From Dactylis glomerata (lineage: Eukaryota > Streptophyta > Magnoliopsida > Poales > Poaceae): DNA of 64,000 bases. Within the stretch, counting starts at the first letter, position 1. Each line of letters begins with the position of its first letter. Below, piece by piece: positions 42,990 to 53,610 of this stretch. The notes under the pieces are model-generated. The model saw nothing but the letters and a program-made list of their open reading frames with translations, had not been told where the DNA came from and did not search any database. The position numbers and the translations under genes were made by a program. Location: the NCBI GenBank assembly GCA_007115705.1, contig QXEO01001027.1, positions 556,055 to 620,054 of the forward strand. The letters run 5' to 3'.

Positions 42990-45284
42990 CCAAGGAAGGT
43001 CTCGCGAAGTTACATTTATTACAACCAACTGTTCATTTGGAAAACTATCATTCACAGGAATAGGATCAAAAGAAATATTTTTCAATCTAGACAAGTTGTC
43101 AGCCATAGGATTCTCAGCACCTTTCCTATCTACGATACGCAAATCAAATTCTTGTAAAAGCAATACCCATCTAATAAGCCTAGGCTTAGCATCCTTTTTA
43201 GTCATAAGACATCTAATAGTAGCGTGATCAGTATGAATAGTAACTTTAGAATCAACAATGTAAGATCTAAACTTATCACATGCAAAAACTACAGCAAGAA
43301 ACTCTTTCTCAGTGGTAGCATAATTCTTGTGAGCAGCATCAAGAGTTTTACTAGCATAATGAATAACATTCAACTTATTATCCACGCGCTGTCCAAGAAC
43401 AACACCAACTACAAAATCACTAGCATCACACATAATTTCAAAAGGTAAATTCCAATCAGGTGGTTGAACAATAGGAGCAGTAGTTAAAGCCTTCTTAAGA
43501 GTTTCAAAAGCTTCCTTACAATCATCATCAAAGACAAATGGTACATCTTTTTGAAGAAGATTGGTAAGAGGCTTTGAAATCTTAGAGAAATCTTTAATAA
43601 ACCTCCTATAGAAACCAGCATGACCAAGAATACTATGAATACCTTTAACATCTCTGGGACAAGGCATTTTCTCAACTTCAATACCTCTTTCAAAAATTTT
43701 ATGTCCAAGGACAATTCCTTCATTCACCATAAAGTGGCATTTCTCCCAGTTAAGAATAAGGTTAGTTTCTTCGCATCTCTACAAAACTTTATCAAGGTTG
43801 TGCAAACAATTATCAAAAGAAGTTCCATAAACAGAGAAATTGTCCATGAAAACCTCCACAATTTCTTTACAAAAGCCATGAAAAATAGCAGACATGCATC
43901 TTTGAAAAGTAGCAGGAGCATTGCATAAACCAAACGGCATACGTCTATAAGTATAAGTTCCATAAGAACAAGTAAAAGTGGTTTTCTCTTGATCTTCCTT
44001 TTTAACGGCAATTTGAGAAAAATCAGAATAACCATCAAGGAAACAAAAATGAGTTTTCTTAGATAACCTTTCTAGCATCTGATCTATAAATGATAAAGGA
44101 TAATGATCTTTCTTAGTAACTTTGTTTACCTTTCTATAATCAATGCACATCCTATAACCAACTACTACCCTTTGAGGAATAAGCTCGTTATTCTCATTAG
44201 GCACAACAGTCATACCTCCTTTCTTAGGAACACAATAAACAGGACTAACCCATCTACTATCAGCAATAGGATAAATAATACCAGCATCAAAAAGCTTTAA
44301 TACCTCATTTCTTACCACATCCTTCATCTTGGGAATTAGGCGGCGTTGATGCTCCACGACCGGCTTTGCGTCTTTCTCCATATTAATGGCATGCTGACAT
44401 AAAGTGGGAGAAATCCCTTTTAAATCATCAAGAGTATATCCCATAGCTCCTCGGTGTTTCCTCAATATCTCCAATAATCTTTCTTCTTCCTTTCCTGAAA
44501 GTTTAGAGCTAATAATAATAGGATATATTTTCTTATCATCTATATAAGCATATTTAAGATTATCAGGCAAAGGCTTTAATTCAAACACAGGATCTTCCTT
44601 AGGTAGCAAAGTGGTACCAAGATCCTCCACAGGTAGATTATGCTTAATCAGTGGTTGTTGACGAAGGAAAATATCATCAATCTCTTCTCTTTCCTTACTG
44701 AAAACATCACTTTCGTGATCTTCTATAAATTGCTGCAAAGCATTATTAGGAGCAAGAGCAATAGAAGCAAGCTGTTCAACTCAAAAAAATTCATTAGGCA
44801 TGTCATTCTCATAAGAAGTCTTAGCAAACTTGGAAAAATTAAACTCATAAGACTCTCCATTAAACTTAGTAAAAAAATTCTCCTTCTTACAATCTATCAC
44901 GGCGCCACAAGTGTTCAAAAATGGTCTACCAAAAATAATAGGACAAGTTTTACTAGCCTCCTTGCCAAGTACTAGAAAATCAGTAGAGTATTTAGTCTTA
45001 CCACAAAGAACTTCCACATCTCGAACAATACCAAGAGGCCAAACAGTCTCTCTGTTAGCAAGCTGAACAACCACATCAATATCTTCAAGTTCACAAGCAC
45101 CAATCTCATGCATTATTTCTTTGTAAAGCTCTAAAGGAATAGCACTTGCACTAGCACCAATATCACATAAACCATAATAGCAATGATCTCCAATCCTGAC
45201 AGTAATAACAGGAACACTTGTTTTCCTATGCTTTTTAGGATGTGAGAGAATGTTAGAAGCATCTTCACAAAAAAAAATATTCAC
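42990..45284 (-). pseudogene. Protease-RT-RNase H part of the Athila-type polyprotein, broken
   Basis: The aspartic protease keeps LCDIGASASAIP (45284-44781). The reverse transcriptase (44780-43779) has RMCIDYRKVN and MPFGLCNAPATFQRCM, but its active site reads FMDN instead of the family FMDD, a change expected to kill catalysis. RNase H (43730-42990) keeps CDASDFVVGVVLGQ, TTEKE and TDHA. In-frame stops lie at 44781-44783 (TGA) and about 43779-43781 (TAG, where a Gln codon is expected). The reading frame is then cut at 42990 by the nested element just after SRDLPW. The stops and the Asp-to-Asn change all fit C-to-T decay of methylated DNA. Confidence 0.93.
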
Positions 45285-46353
45285 CCCCTACATCTTTAGT
45301 AACAAGATCCTTCAATATAGCTACAGGAGACTTAATAGTAATTTGCTCATCAGGTTCTGCAGCTTTCTTAGTACTTTTATTAGACACACTTACCAAAGTA
45401 GAATACTTCTTTACCTTAGCAGGGAAAGGTGTCTTCTCAAAATAAGGTTCAGGCACAATGCTATCAACAGTACAAACTTTAGCAGCTGCAGCAGGTATAT
45501 GACTAATAGAATCTTTATAAGGCGCATGATATTTGTTCCAATCTTTCTTTGGAACATCAAGATAAGAGGCAAAGGTCTTAAGACAATTAGCAAGTATTTG
45601 TGAATCAAGACCATAAGCAGTGCTAACACTATAAAAGTCATCGGTTCCCATAAAAGATTTAATGCATTCATAATCATAGTTTATACCTAACTTCCTACCT
45701 TTGTCGTTTTCCCATCCTTCAGCATTCTCTTGTATATGGTCAAGAAGTTTCCACTTAGCATCTTCTTTCATATGAGTAAATGATCCAAAGCAAGAAGCAT
45801 CCAAATAATCCTTATCAGGAAGAGTAAACCGCGCATAAAAATTATCAATAATAATATTATTGGGGAGCTCATGAATGGGGCATTTGAGCATTAGTAACTT
45901 CAATCTCCCCCACGCTTGGGCAATACTCTCTGCATCATGAGGCCAAAAATTATATATCCAATTACGATCTTTATGAATTTCACTTGGAGGATAAAACTTG
46001 GAATAAAAGAGAGGTACAATGTCCTCCCATGTAATAGATGGACCATCTTGGAGCAGTCGATACCACTCCACAACTCTGCATTTCAATGATAAAGAGAATA
46101 GCTTCTTCTTGACCTGGCTTGGTAAAATACCTGCACACCTGAACAACTCGCATAATTCATGTATAAATAGTAAGTGATCACCCGGATGGACAGTTCCATC
46201 TCCTGAATAGCCGTTATCCATAATACGCCCAACAATTTTCATAGGTATTTTAAAAGGATCAATTTCAGCAGGTGGTGGCAGTGGTGGTTCATCCACATGT
46301 GCAGCAGTGGTAGAAGTGTTCCAAAATAGGAAACCAAATGGAGAGTTCTCCAT
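45265..46353 (-). pseudogene. Gag protein of the Athila-type element, frameshifted at its end
   Basis: Start chosen at MENSPFGFLFWN because this Met lies inside the internal region, about 90 bp after the primer site; the longer frame to 46782 reads into the LTR. About 362 residues. The retrotransposon-gag domain is visible (FIHELCELFRCAGI, VVEWYRLLQDGPSITWEDIV, SKFYPPSE). It ends abnormally in a run of nine Ts on the minus strand (45269-45277) where one extra base throws it out of frame with the protease. Confidence 0.88.
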
Positions 46354-46446
46354 AGCAGAGTAAAATAAAAATAGAAGACAAAATAAAAAATAATACTCAC
46401 AGTGACGGTTACCTTTACCAATTCCACTCTTCAATAGCGCTACACT

Positions 46447-46463
46447 CCCCGGCAACGGCGCCA
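46447..46463 (-). promoter_or_regulatory. Primer binding site complementary to tRNA-Asp
   Basis: Minus-strand TGGCGCCGTTGCCGGGG lies 11 nt inside the 5' LTR and matches the complement of the 3' end of plant tRNA-Asp, the usual primer of Athila-lineage elements. Confidence 0.88.
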
Positions 46464-46474
46464 GAAAATAGTCT

Positions 46475-47986
46475 TGATGACCCACAAGTATATGGGGTAT
46501 ATCATAGTACTTTCTATAAATAAGAGTGTCGAACCCAACGAGGAGCAGAAGGTGTTGATAAGTGGTTTTGATCAAGGATTCACTATAAATACTAGCAAAC
46601 GGGTTTTCAGGGGTATTTGGTAATACAAATAAATAAAGTGCGAGTAAATAAAAGATAGTAGTAATAATTGCAGCAAGTGGCCCAATCCTTTCTTCAGCAA
46701 AGGACAAGCCGGTTGTGTAACTTATAATAACCAAACGTTCTCGAGGACACATGGGAGTTTCTGTCAAGAGCTTTCGCTTCATACCGCTAAATAGTCTTTA
46801 TTGGTTTGATAAGTGTTATGGGGGTGAACCTGTGCTAGCGCACTACCCTTACTAGGATAAATACACACTTGTGATTATACCCCTTGCAAGCATCCGCAAA
46901 TACAAGAAAGTAATTAAGATAAATCTAACCACAGCCTTAAACTCTAAGATCCTATGCTCCCTGGTGCAATGGTTTTCCAACGGAGGTTTAGGTTTCTGTC
47001 ACTCCAGCAACCCCACAATTGGTAGCCAAATACACAATGCATCTCACTAGGCCCGTAAATGGTGAAGTATCATGTAGTCGACCTTCACATGACACCACTT
47101 AGTGAAATAGCACCACAACAATATCAAACCATTAAATATTTCTCAACAATAATTCACTACTAACATCTTGACTTCTCCCATGTCCTCAAGAACTAAACGA
47201 ACTACTCACAAGACATCATATGGATCATGATCAGAGGTGAAATAATGGTAAATAACAATCTGAACATTAACCTTAATTCAACGGTTCCACTCAATAGCAT
47301 CAACTACAAGAGTAATCAACACCGGGAAAGTTTCCCCTATGAATATAACAAGATCCAACTCAAGATGTTACAGCGGGATGGCGTGGTGATGGTGGAGATG
47401 AAGGTGCTGGTGATGGAGATGATGATGATGATGATCCCGATGAAGTCCGGTGCGATGGTGATGACGATGGCAACGATCTCCCCTCTCCGGGAAGAAATTT
47501 CCCCGGCAGATTTCTCTCTGTCGGAGAGCTTTTCTCTCTCTGGTGTTTTCCATCCCGCAGAGGCGGCTGTGTCTCTCTCTGAGCCCCCCCTTGACTTAGG
47601 TCTTCGGGGACGATGAAGTATGCGAAGGGGCGAGAGCTGGAGTGGGCCAGGGTGGCCTCCATAGGGCCGGCGCGGCCATGGGCCAGGCCGCGCCACCTGT
47701 GCGTGAGGCTGCCCCCTGGCTCCTCTCTCCTTCTCCTTCTGGCTTCCGGAGTCTTTTGGTAAAATATAATTTTCTGATATTTTTCTGGAATTTTCCTGAT
47801 CTTCCAAAATATGGTATCTTGACGGTCCTTTTCCAGCAGAATCCTGACTCCGGCAGCAAATCCTTCAATGATCATCAAACATGTAAAAACAGAGAAAATA
47901 ACATAAGTATCATATCTAAACATGAAATATATCAATGAATAACAGTAAATTATGATACAACATAGTGATGCAATATGGATGTATCA
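46475..47986 (-). repeat. 5' LTR of the Athila-type element
   Basis: Same termini as the left LTR; being upstream on the minus strand it would drive gag-pol transcription. By eye the first 170 bp differ from the partner at about nine sites. Confidence 0.95.
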
Positions 47987-48303
47987 GGTGCTACGCCGAG
48001 CGAGGTCAAGATGTGGGAAAGACCACCCTTGCAGCCAGTTCCTGGTAGCAGCTGTAATCTTGAAGAACTTTTCGCCAGAACGGCCAAATCACACAGAATC
48101 AGAAAGCATGAGGACCGGCAGGCCAAATCACAGTTCATGAAACACGGTTGGACCTCAAATATATCGATTCTCTTCAGATTGGCCTTCAATCTGTCATAGT
48201 CTCTTTATACAGTTGACAACACCTCTCGAGTAGTAGGAGTAGCAGCTGCCGGTGGCACAATTACCTATAGTATGGAACAAGAGTAACCAATAATTACTAT
48301 GAG

Positions 48304-48893
48304 TACAAGATTGCACGTTTAACTACTAGTGCAAGACAAGATTGAACATTTCAGTACTAGTGCAAGACAAGACTGGACAATTCAGTACTAGTGCAAGACA
48401 AGACTGGACATTTGGTATGCAAGACAAGATGTCGGCAAGACGATTTTACCTGCATGGCTATCACATGGAAATTAGAGCTCAAGATATTGTGTATCTTGTC
48501 TTTTTCCACACTGTAGTTCTCGGCAGTTACTACATGTAAGTACAGGCTATTGTCGTGTATCCCAACCGAGCAACTTATGGCCATCTTGACTTGCTCACCT
48601 CCTAATAATAAACCCAGTCGATCTGCTACTTCTTGGTTCGCTACTCCTTGGTTCGAGCATTTCTGAATAATTTTCACAAAGCACCCAAACATCATAAGTG
48701 CATCTAAACCGGCAAAGTATCTGGTGCTAATTCATTGAACAAGGTCGACCTCCATGTGGCTGTTATCTTGTTTCAAATTGGGATAGAGTATGAGCTCTGT
48801 GGCCGTGACCATTGGTTAATTCAACTCCATCTTAGCCGGGCTTGGGGAGTCGACGGTGCGTCGAAGCTCGCCATGTATATCAACTCTATTTAT
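48304..48893. repeat. Segment present only in tandem copy B, with ~34-bp direct repeats
   Basis: Near 48320-48415, AGTACTAGTGCAAGACAAGA followed by YTGGACAWTTC is repeated about three times. The rest contains a minus-strand frame at 48357-48695 (112 residues, unrecognised). It is either an insertion in B or a deletion in A. No target duplication was found. Confidence 0.55.
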
Positions 48894-49533
48894 TTGGCCT
48901 TGATTTACTAATACACTTAGCAAAATTAATCACACAATAATATAATTAAATTAATATGTTTCTTTATGTAAACATTTATATCTATACAATAACGTATGCA
49001 CCTTGTTATTTTGAAACAGAAGTTCAATTATGTTTTGCATTGCTATTAAAGACATTTTTTGTTAACTAAGTCTAATGATGTAAACAACCTTTTTATTATA
49101 ATAATAGAATCACATACCTTCAAGGTTTCATTTGGCAACTTAGACCTACGTTTATATGTGTTTCCACGGAATTTAGAGTAACAAATATCCGAGTTCAGAT
49201 TTTTCGAGTGCCTTATTAACTTAGATGCAAGTAAATAGGAATTCTTGATTGCACGAGGCGTCTACAAGAGTTTCTCCTCGAATATATAGTTTGCATTAAT
49301 CTTCATGGGAAGGCTCTAAAAGCAAAGGTCAATGACTCTGAATAGGAAGCGGTGGCGAGGCTACGGTTTCAACTCTAGCGCCCCCTTCCTCATTGTATCC
49401 AGGAGATCATCCATCCCTTACCTCCTTATTGATATTGATAACCAACTACGCTTCTTGTGAAAATATGCTTCAACTAACTTGTGTACTAGTAGGTCATGTT
49501 TCATGTTGGATATTGAAACTATGCGTCCTTTGA

Positions 49534-50423
49534 TCGGGAGCGAGTTTTATGGTTGTTAAAACCCGAATATTTTCAGTCAAAATTTTGACTGCGACATAAG
49601 ATTTTTGAGTTATGTTATCGCAATACAACTCGAATGCCGTGACCTGTCACGAAGGTAAGACCCCGGGATCCATCCTGTGTGGCCTGGTATACGCACATGG
49701 ATGCGCTCTGCTGGTATATATCCGTGTCTACGACGCGAAGAAAATCCTGGTGGACGCACTGGGTACCCTGAGAATCACTGGGATTCATTCTTTGTAAGTC
49801 CTAAATGCGGCAGAAGAATGGGTTAGACCGGTATCCCGAATTCAAGTCCAAGGGGATTGAATTTGAAGTAGGTGACAAGTATCTGTTCCGGCAGTTAACT
49901 GACCTCTTGATCCGTCAGAGTTGTCAGGCTTGTTCATCAAGACCCCTTGCGAGCAAATTATCATGAACATAAGTCGAAAGACCAAATCGAAGATTTGAAG
50001 ATAAGAAGAAGTCGAAGAATTGATCAAGTCGAAGATATAAAGATTAGAGATTCAACCCGAATCTACAATTCTGGTAGAATCTCAGGGGCTACTGACAAGG
50101 GTATAGTTAATAGAGCCCGTATGTTGAGTACCCCTGAGGCCCGTTAAGCTAGGCCCAATTGTAATGATAGTCAAATACGAGTCTTTACCGTATGTCGATA
50201 TTGTAATCTGTATCGGACCCTATCCGATCCTCGAGACCTGGCCACCTATATATAGGGGCCAGGAGGGGACGGTGTAGGGCAGATTGAAAGCAAGACAGGT
50301 TGAACACCCAAGTTTACTTTTGACACACACCTATTTCGACTAACTTTACCTTCAAGTTCATCCGACGCCCTATCTCCCCGATCCTAAGTCCTTCATCTAG
50401 GACATTTGTCGAGTTAACCCTCG
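49534..50423. mobile_element. 890-bp insertion with LTR-like or Helitron-like features
   Basis: Comparison with copy A (TTTGATCATCC) defines the insertion exactly. It opens TCGGGAGCGAGTTTTATGG and ends GAGTTAACCCTCG, with at most 2 bp duplicated. A TATA-like CCTATATATAGGGG at 50247-50260 and a leader-like tail suggest an LTR or TRIM piece. The 5' TC and insertion between A and T would suit a Helitron, but the 3' end is CTCG, not CTRR. Class left open. Confidence 0.6.
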
Positions 50424-50657
50424 TCATCCATTGACTTCACTCCACAAAAAATATGGTAAAATTACCTTTCTAGGCAATCAAGGTGTAGGAAGTAGGATCC
50501 TACAATTTTGAGAAAACCAAAAGTACCCTTAGAAGGTTTTTCTGATCACCTATGGCGGACCGAAGCACCAATTCCATTCTAGTTGGAGGTAGTTTCGAAA
50601 CTAGCTAGGAACATGCGATCATACATGGGTTTCTCGCTAGAATCCGATGGTGTATTA

Positions 50658-51675
50658 TGTTGGAAATATGAGCAATTTACCAAATGATTTAATCCATAAA
50701 AGTATTAAATAGAACATGACTAATTTAACAAAAATTAAATTAATCATGATACGGAGTAGATAGTAGACAAGTAATAGGTCTAAATAATTTGCTAACAACA
50801 TTGGTTTGAACAACAACAAGTCTAGACTGATTGAGAGCAACAAAAACTAGAGCATGATCTGAGACAGATAATAGGGAAACACATAAGGTGTTGGACCATG
50901 CAGAACCGCCGTTGGTGTTGTCAGACATGTTGCTAAAGAGGTTGTCGATGTCGGGGAAGACGTCCTCCTCGTGGGCGTCCGTGATGAAGAAGATCGTCAG
51001 TATTCGCGCAGAGCGCTCCCCAAAAACCTTATCGCCTCTCTCTCGCACATGATCGTAAGAGACGGGGTTCCGGAGGCCTACTATCCCGGCTCGCGGTGCA
51101 CGCTACAAGACGGGATGGGGAAGACGGTGAGGCAACACAAAGCTTTGGAAGCAGGAGACAGTGGTGGCTGTGTGTTGCGTCTTTGCAGAGAGGAGCGACC
51201 TCTCTTTTATAACCAAAGAGGGAGGTGAACATGCCGCGTCAGGAGGTGAAACGAAAAACCAGGAGATGAACCGAATAGACTCGTATTCATTTTCCACTCA
51301 GGCAAACGTTTCAGCTTCCACATGACCGTTCAGCTTTGTAGCCCAGTCATGCATGACAAAAAGAAAGGCTCGGCATATTCCGCAAACCACGGTGCGCGCG
51401 CACGAGTCGTGACGAGGCGAGGCGGGCGGCAGAGGAGGAGGAGGAGGAGGTGGAGCGCACGTGAGAGAGCCTTCTCCTCACACACTCATACAACAAGGGG
51501 AAGAGATCACCTTATATATTGGTTCAACTCCTTCTAAACTAGAAAGGTGGGACTAAACATTTGTCCCACCCCATTTTCGTGCATGAATGGATCACATGGG
51601 CCTCTAGGTTTTAGGAATTATTGGAACTAGTTATTTTAGGCTGGGCTAAAGGGCCAAAATTCCAATAATCTCCCA
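50658..51675 (-). repeat. LTR of the truncated Copia element
   Basis: About 1018 bp. The minus-strand start reads TATTGGAATTTTGGCCC, so the expected TG has become TA. The small ORFs inside (for example 50740-51048 -) are not called as genes. Confidence 0.65.
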
Positions 51676-52263
51676 CCAGATCCCAGAGGCACATGAAAAT
51701 GCCTTTGGTTCTAAAACATTGTTTATATATCGGTGTTGCAGTGGAGACTGTTAAGTTGAACTTCCACCTAGATCTCTATGCTACACTAGACTGCTACTTG
51801 AATAGTAGACTAGGCCTTGAACTACAAGTTTTCTGCGAATCTAGTTTAACACAAAGCCTTGACCGATATTAGGTTGTCGTGGGACTTCGTCACGAGTGGA
51901 GCTTATACGTCATACTCCGAGGCCTTTCATGAGCTTATTAGAGAGCACCGAACTCTCATAGACTGCAATATTTTAACAGTCGGACTCATATAGGTGTGTT
52001 CTTTAAAAGATGTTCTGTAGGGCAACATCTCTGCTTAAATAAGCCACTTAGAACACATTAATATAAAATCAGCCTTCCTTGGAGATTAAGAGAGTATTGC
52101 ATCTTCATGGAGTGGTATTATACAAAAATAGGGATACTCTCTTCTCAATTGACCAACAACTTGTCTCTCAATTCTAATTAATAGGATCTTCGATCACATA
52201 GTGGGTTACCACTATGGACAACTCACATTATGGGTCTCATACCCATCTCCTTCGATGCAATAT

Positions 52264-52432
52264 CTAATTATCTATCACGTTGCGTGATAGACCCTTTGTA
52301 AAAGGATCTGCCAAATTTTTAGATGTGTGGATATAATCCAATGCAATAACTTCGGAGTTTCTCATATATTTTTGACAAATTATCTTCTATTCAAATGCCT
52401 TGATGACTTCATATTATTCTTAGAATCAGTGC
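52264..52432 (-). pseudogene. Copia RNase H C-terminal remnant
   Basis: Minus-strand codons give SKNNMKSSRH, then after a stop and frameshift MRNSEVIALDYIHTSKNLAD and PFTKGLSRNVIDN, followed by a second frame slip to KEMGMRP. These are the conserved last residues of plant Copia RNase H. Several lesions in 170 bp show long decay. Confidence 0.82.
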
Positions 52433-53055
52433 TATCCGTCACGGGAAAGCCCGAATAGTGGTAGTTAAGTGTCAAAACGGTCAGATCTTGCGCTTATGTG
52501 AGATATTGTGCGCAAATGTGGTAGTTTTCTGTCATTTTCTCAAACGACTAAGTATGATAAAATATACTAACTAAAAAGAGAACTCCAGATGCATGCATCC
52601 AGGAGGACGTAAGCAGAGTGCAAATTTCGCTGAAACAAGGCAAATTCAGGTCTGTTTACTACTCTACTACTCTGATGCAGTCAGAGTACTTACACTTGTG
52701 GGAAACTACAAGTAATGTGTAGACCTCGACCTAAAATTGCTAGGAAGTATAACAGGACGCTAACTTTATAAAATCGCTTGTCATTAAATCAGTAAAGCTC
52801 CAAACGTTTTACTGTGATACAAGGTGCTAAGAAAGTCAGCTTACAAGAAATAGAGCAACGAGAGCTAACGGTAAAACCAGGCACACGAGAGTGCTCCAAC
52901 TTGTCTGGTAAACTCGAACGCATGCAAATCTTTCTAGAAACAACTGAATTCGTGCGATTTTGATGTATGCATAAACTCTCACAAGATACGATTTAATCGA
53001 AGCAAATAAGGATCAACCGGTCATGCATTCATGTCTAGACACAATATCTAGGGTT
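52433..53055. other. Unassigned spacer
   Basis: Non-coding. GTGGTAGTTAAGTGTCAAAACGG and GTGGTAGTTTTCTGTCA motifs near 52460-52550 resemble Mutator-type termini, but no pair with a target duplication was found. Confidence 0.4.
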
Positions 53056-53186
53056 CACTAGTAGAAAACGGGCCTTTGGCCAGGACCCTTTAGTCCCGGC
53101 CTCCATCTGGGCCGGGACTAAAGGCCCGGCCACGTCGCCCGAAATTCGCCACCCGCCCGGGAGGCTTTAGTCCCGGCCCGTAACGA

Positions 53187-53313
53187 CCCTTTAGTCCCGG
53201 TTTGAGACACAAACCGGGACTAAAGGGCTTTGCGCTGAGCGGCCCGCGTGTGCGCACCCTTTAGTCCCGGTTTGTGTCTCAAACCGGGACTAAAGTATTC
53301 TGCCTATATATAT
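53187..53313 (+). promoter_or_regulatory. Left subterminal motif array and TATA box of gene 1
   Basis: Two 39-41-bp hairpin motifs (53187-53227 and 53257-53295) are exact reverse complements of each other across their shared 36 bp. TATATATAT at 53305-53313 follows the last motif by 9 bp. In En/Spm elements the protein binding such motifs also represses the element's promoter, so this is a likely control point. Transcription probably starts near 53340. Confidence 0.7.
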
Positions 53314-53610
53314 GGCTGCAGCAGCCCGTCTCTCCCCTCTTGCATTTTTTTGGATGAAAGTGTGTGAGTGTGTGCTAGCTCTCCTTTTTGCTTGAATGCA
53401 CTAGAGGTGTTTGTTGAAATGTTTGTTAGAGCGATGCCGCTTCAGTTCACCGAACACAACTACGATATGAGGTGCCCGAGTCACGCTTAAGCCTCTTCCT
53501 CTTTATTTCCACTTATTCTAAAAGGTTAGCAACTATATTTCCTCGTTTAGACCGTGCGGTACTAATTTTTAGGATTGTGATTGTGTTTGATATACTGTTG
53601 CATGACGCAG

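Larger units (their letters stand above)
22690..47986 (-). mobile_element. Athila-type Ty3/Gypsy LTR retrotransposon, degenerate, split by a nested element
   Basis: LTRs of 1513 bp (22690-24202) and 1512 bp (46475-47986) bound the element, with a 5-bp duplication GGTGC at 22685-22689 and 47987-47991. The orientation is minus: a tRNA-Asp primer site lies next to the right LTR and a purine tract next to the left LTR. Protein order is gag, protease, RT, RNase H, integrase, with an extra ORF after integrase, as in the Athila lineage. Without the nested 14.9-kb insertion (plus its CCAAG duplication) it would be about 10.4 kb. Frameshifts, in-frame stops and a changed RT catalytic residue show it is dead. 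The LTRs differ by several percent by eye, more than those of the nested element. Confidence 0.95.
21917..50594. repeat. 1.82-kb tandem duplication, copy B (split by insertions)
   Basis: Copy B occupies 21917-22689, 47987-49533 and 50424-50594. It is interrupted by the Athila element and by an 890-bp insertion. It also has about 95 bp (near 22285-22380) and about 590 bp (48304-48893) not present in copy A. After removing the insertions its sequence follows copy A to GAGGTAGTT at 50594. Confidence 0.88.
50658..52432 (-). mobile_element. Truncated Ty1/Copia retrotransposon (3' LTR plus end of pol)
   Basis: An LTR-like region (50658-51675) has terminal TGTTGGAA at its left and TTCCAATA at its right on the plus strand. 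A purine-rich GGTGGGAGAT (minus) adjoins it. Beyond lies about 0.5 kb of 3' untranslated DNA and the end of pol. Everything upstream of the last part of RNase H, including the 5' LTR, is missing, with an abrupt break near 52432. The left edge joins about 60 bp of flank after tandem copy B. Confidence 0.75.

Noticed and set aside
46447..46463. Possible tRNA-Asp gene
   Set aside because: Only the 3' terminal complement is present; it is the primer binding site, not a tRNA gene. No tRNA or rRNA gene was recognised in the window.
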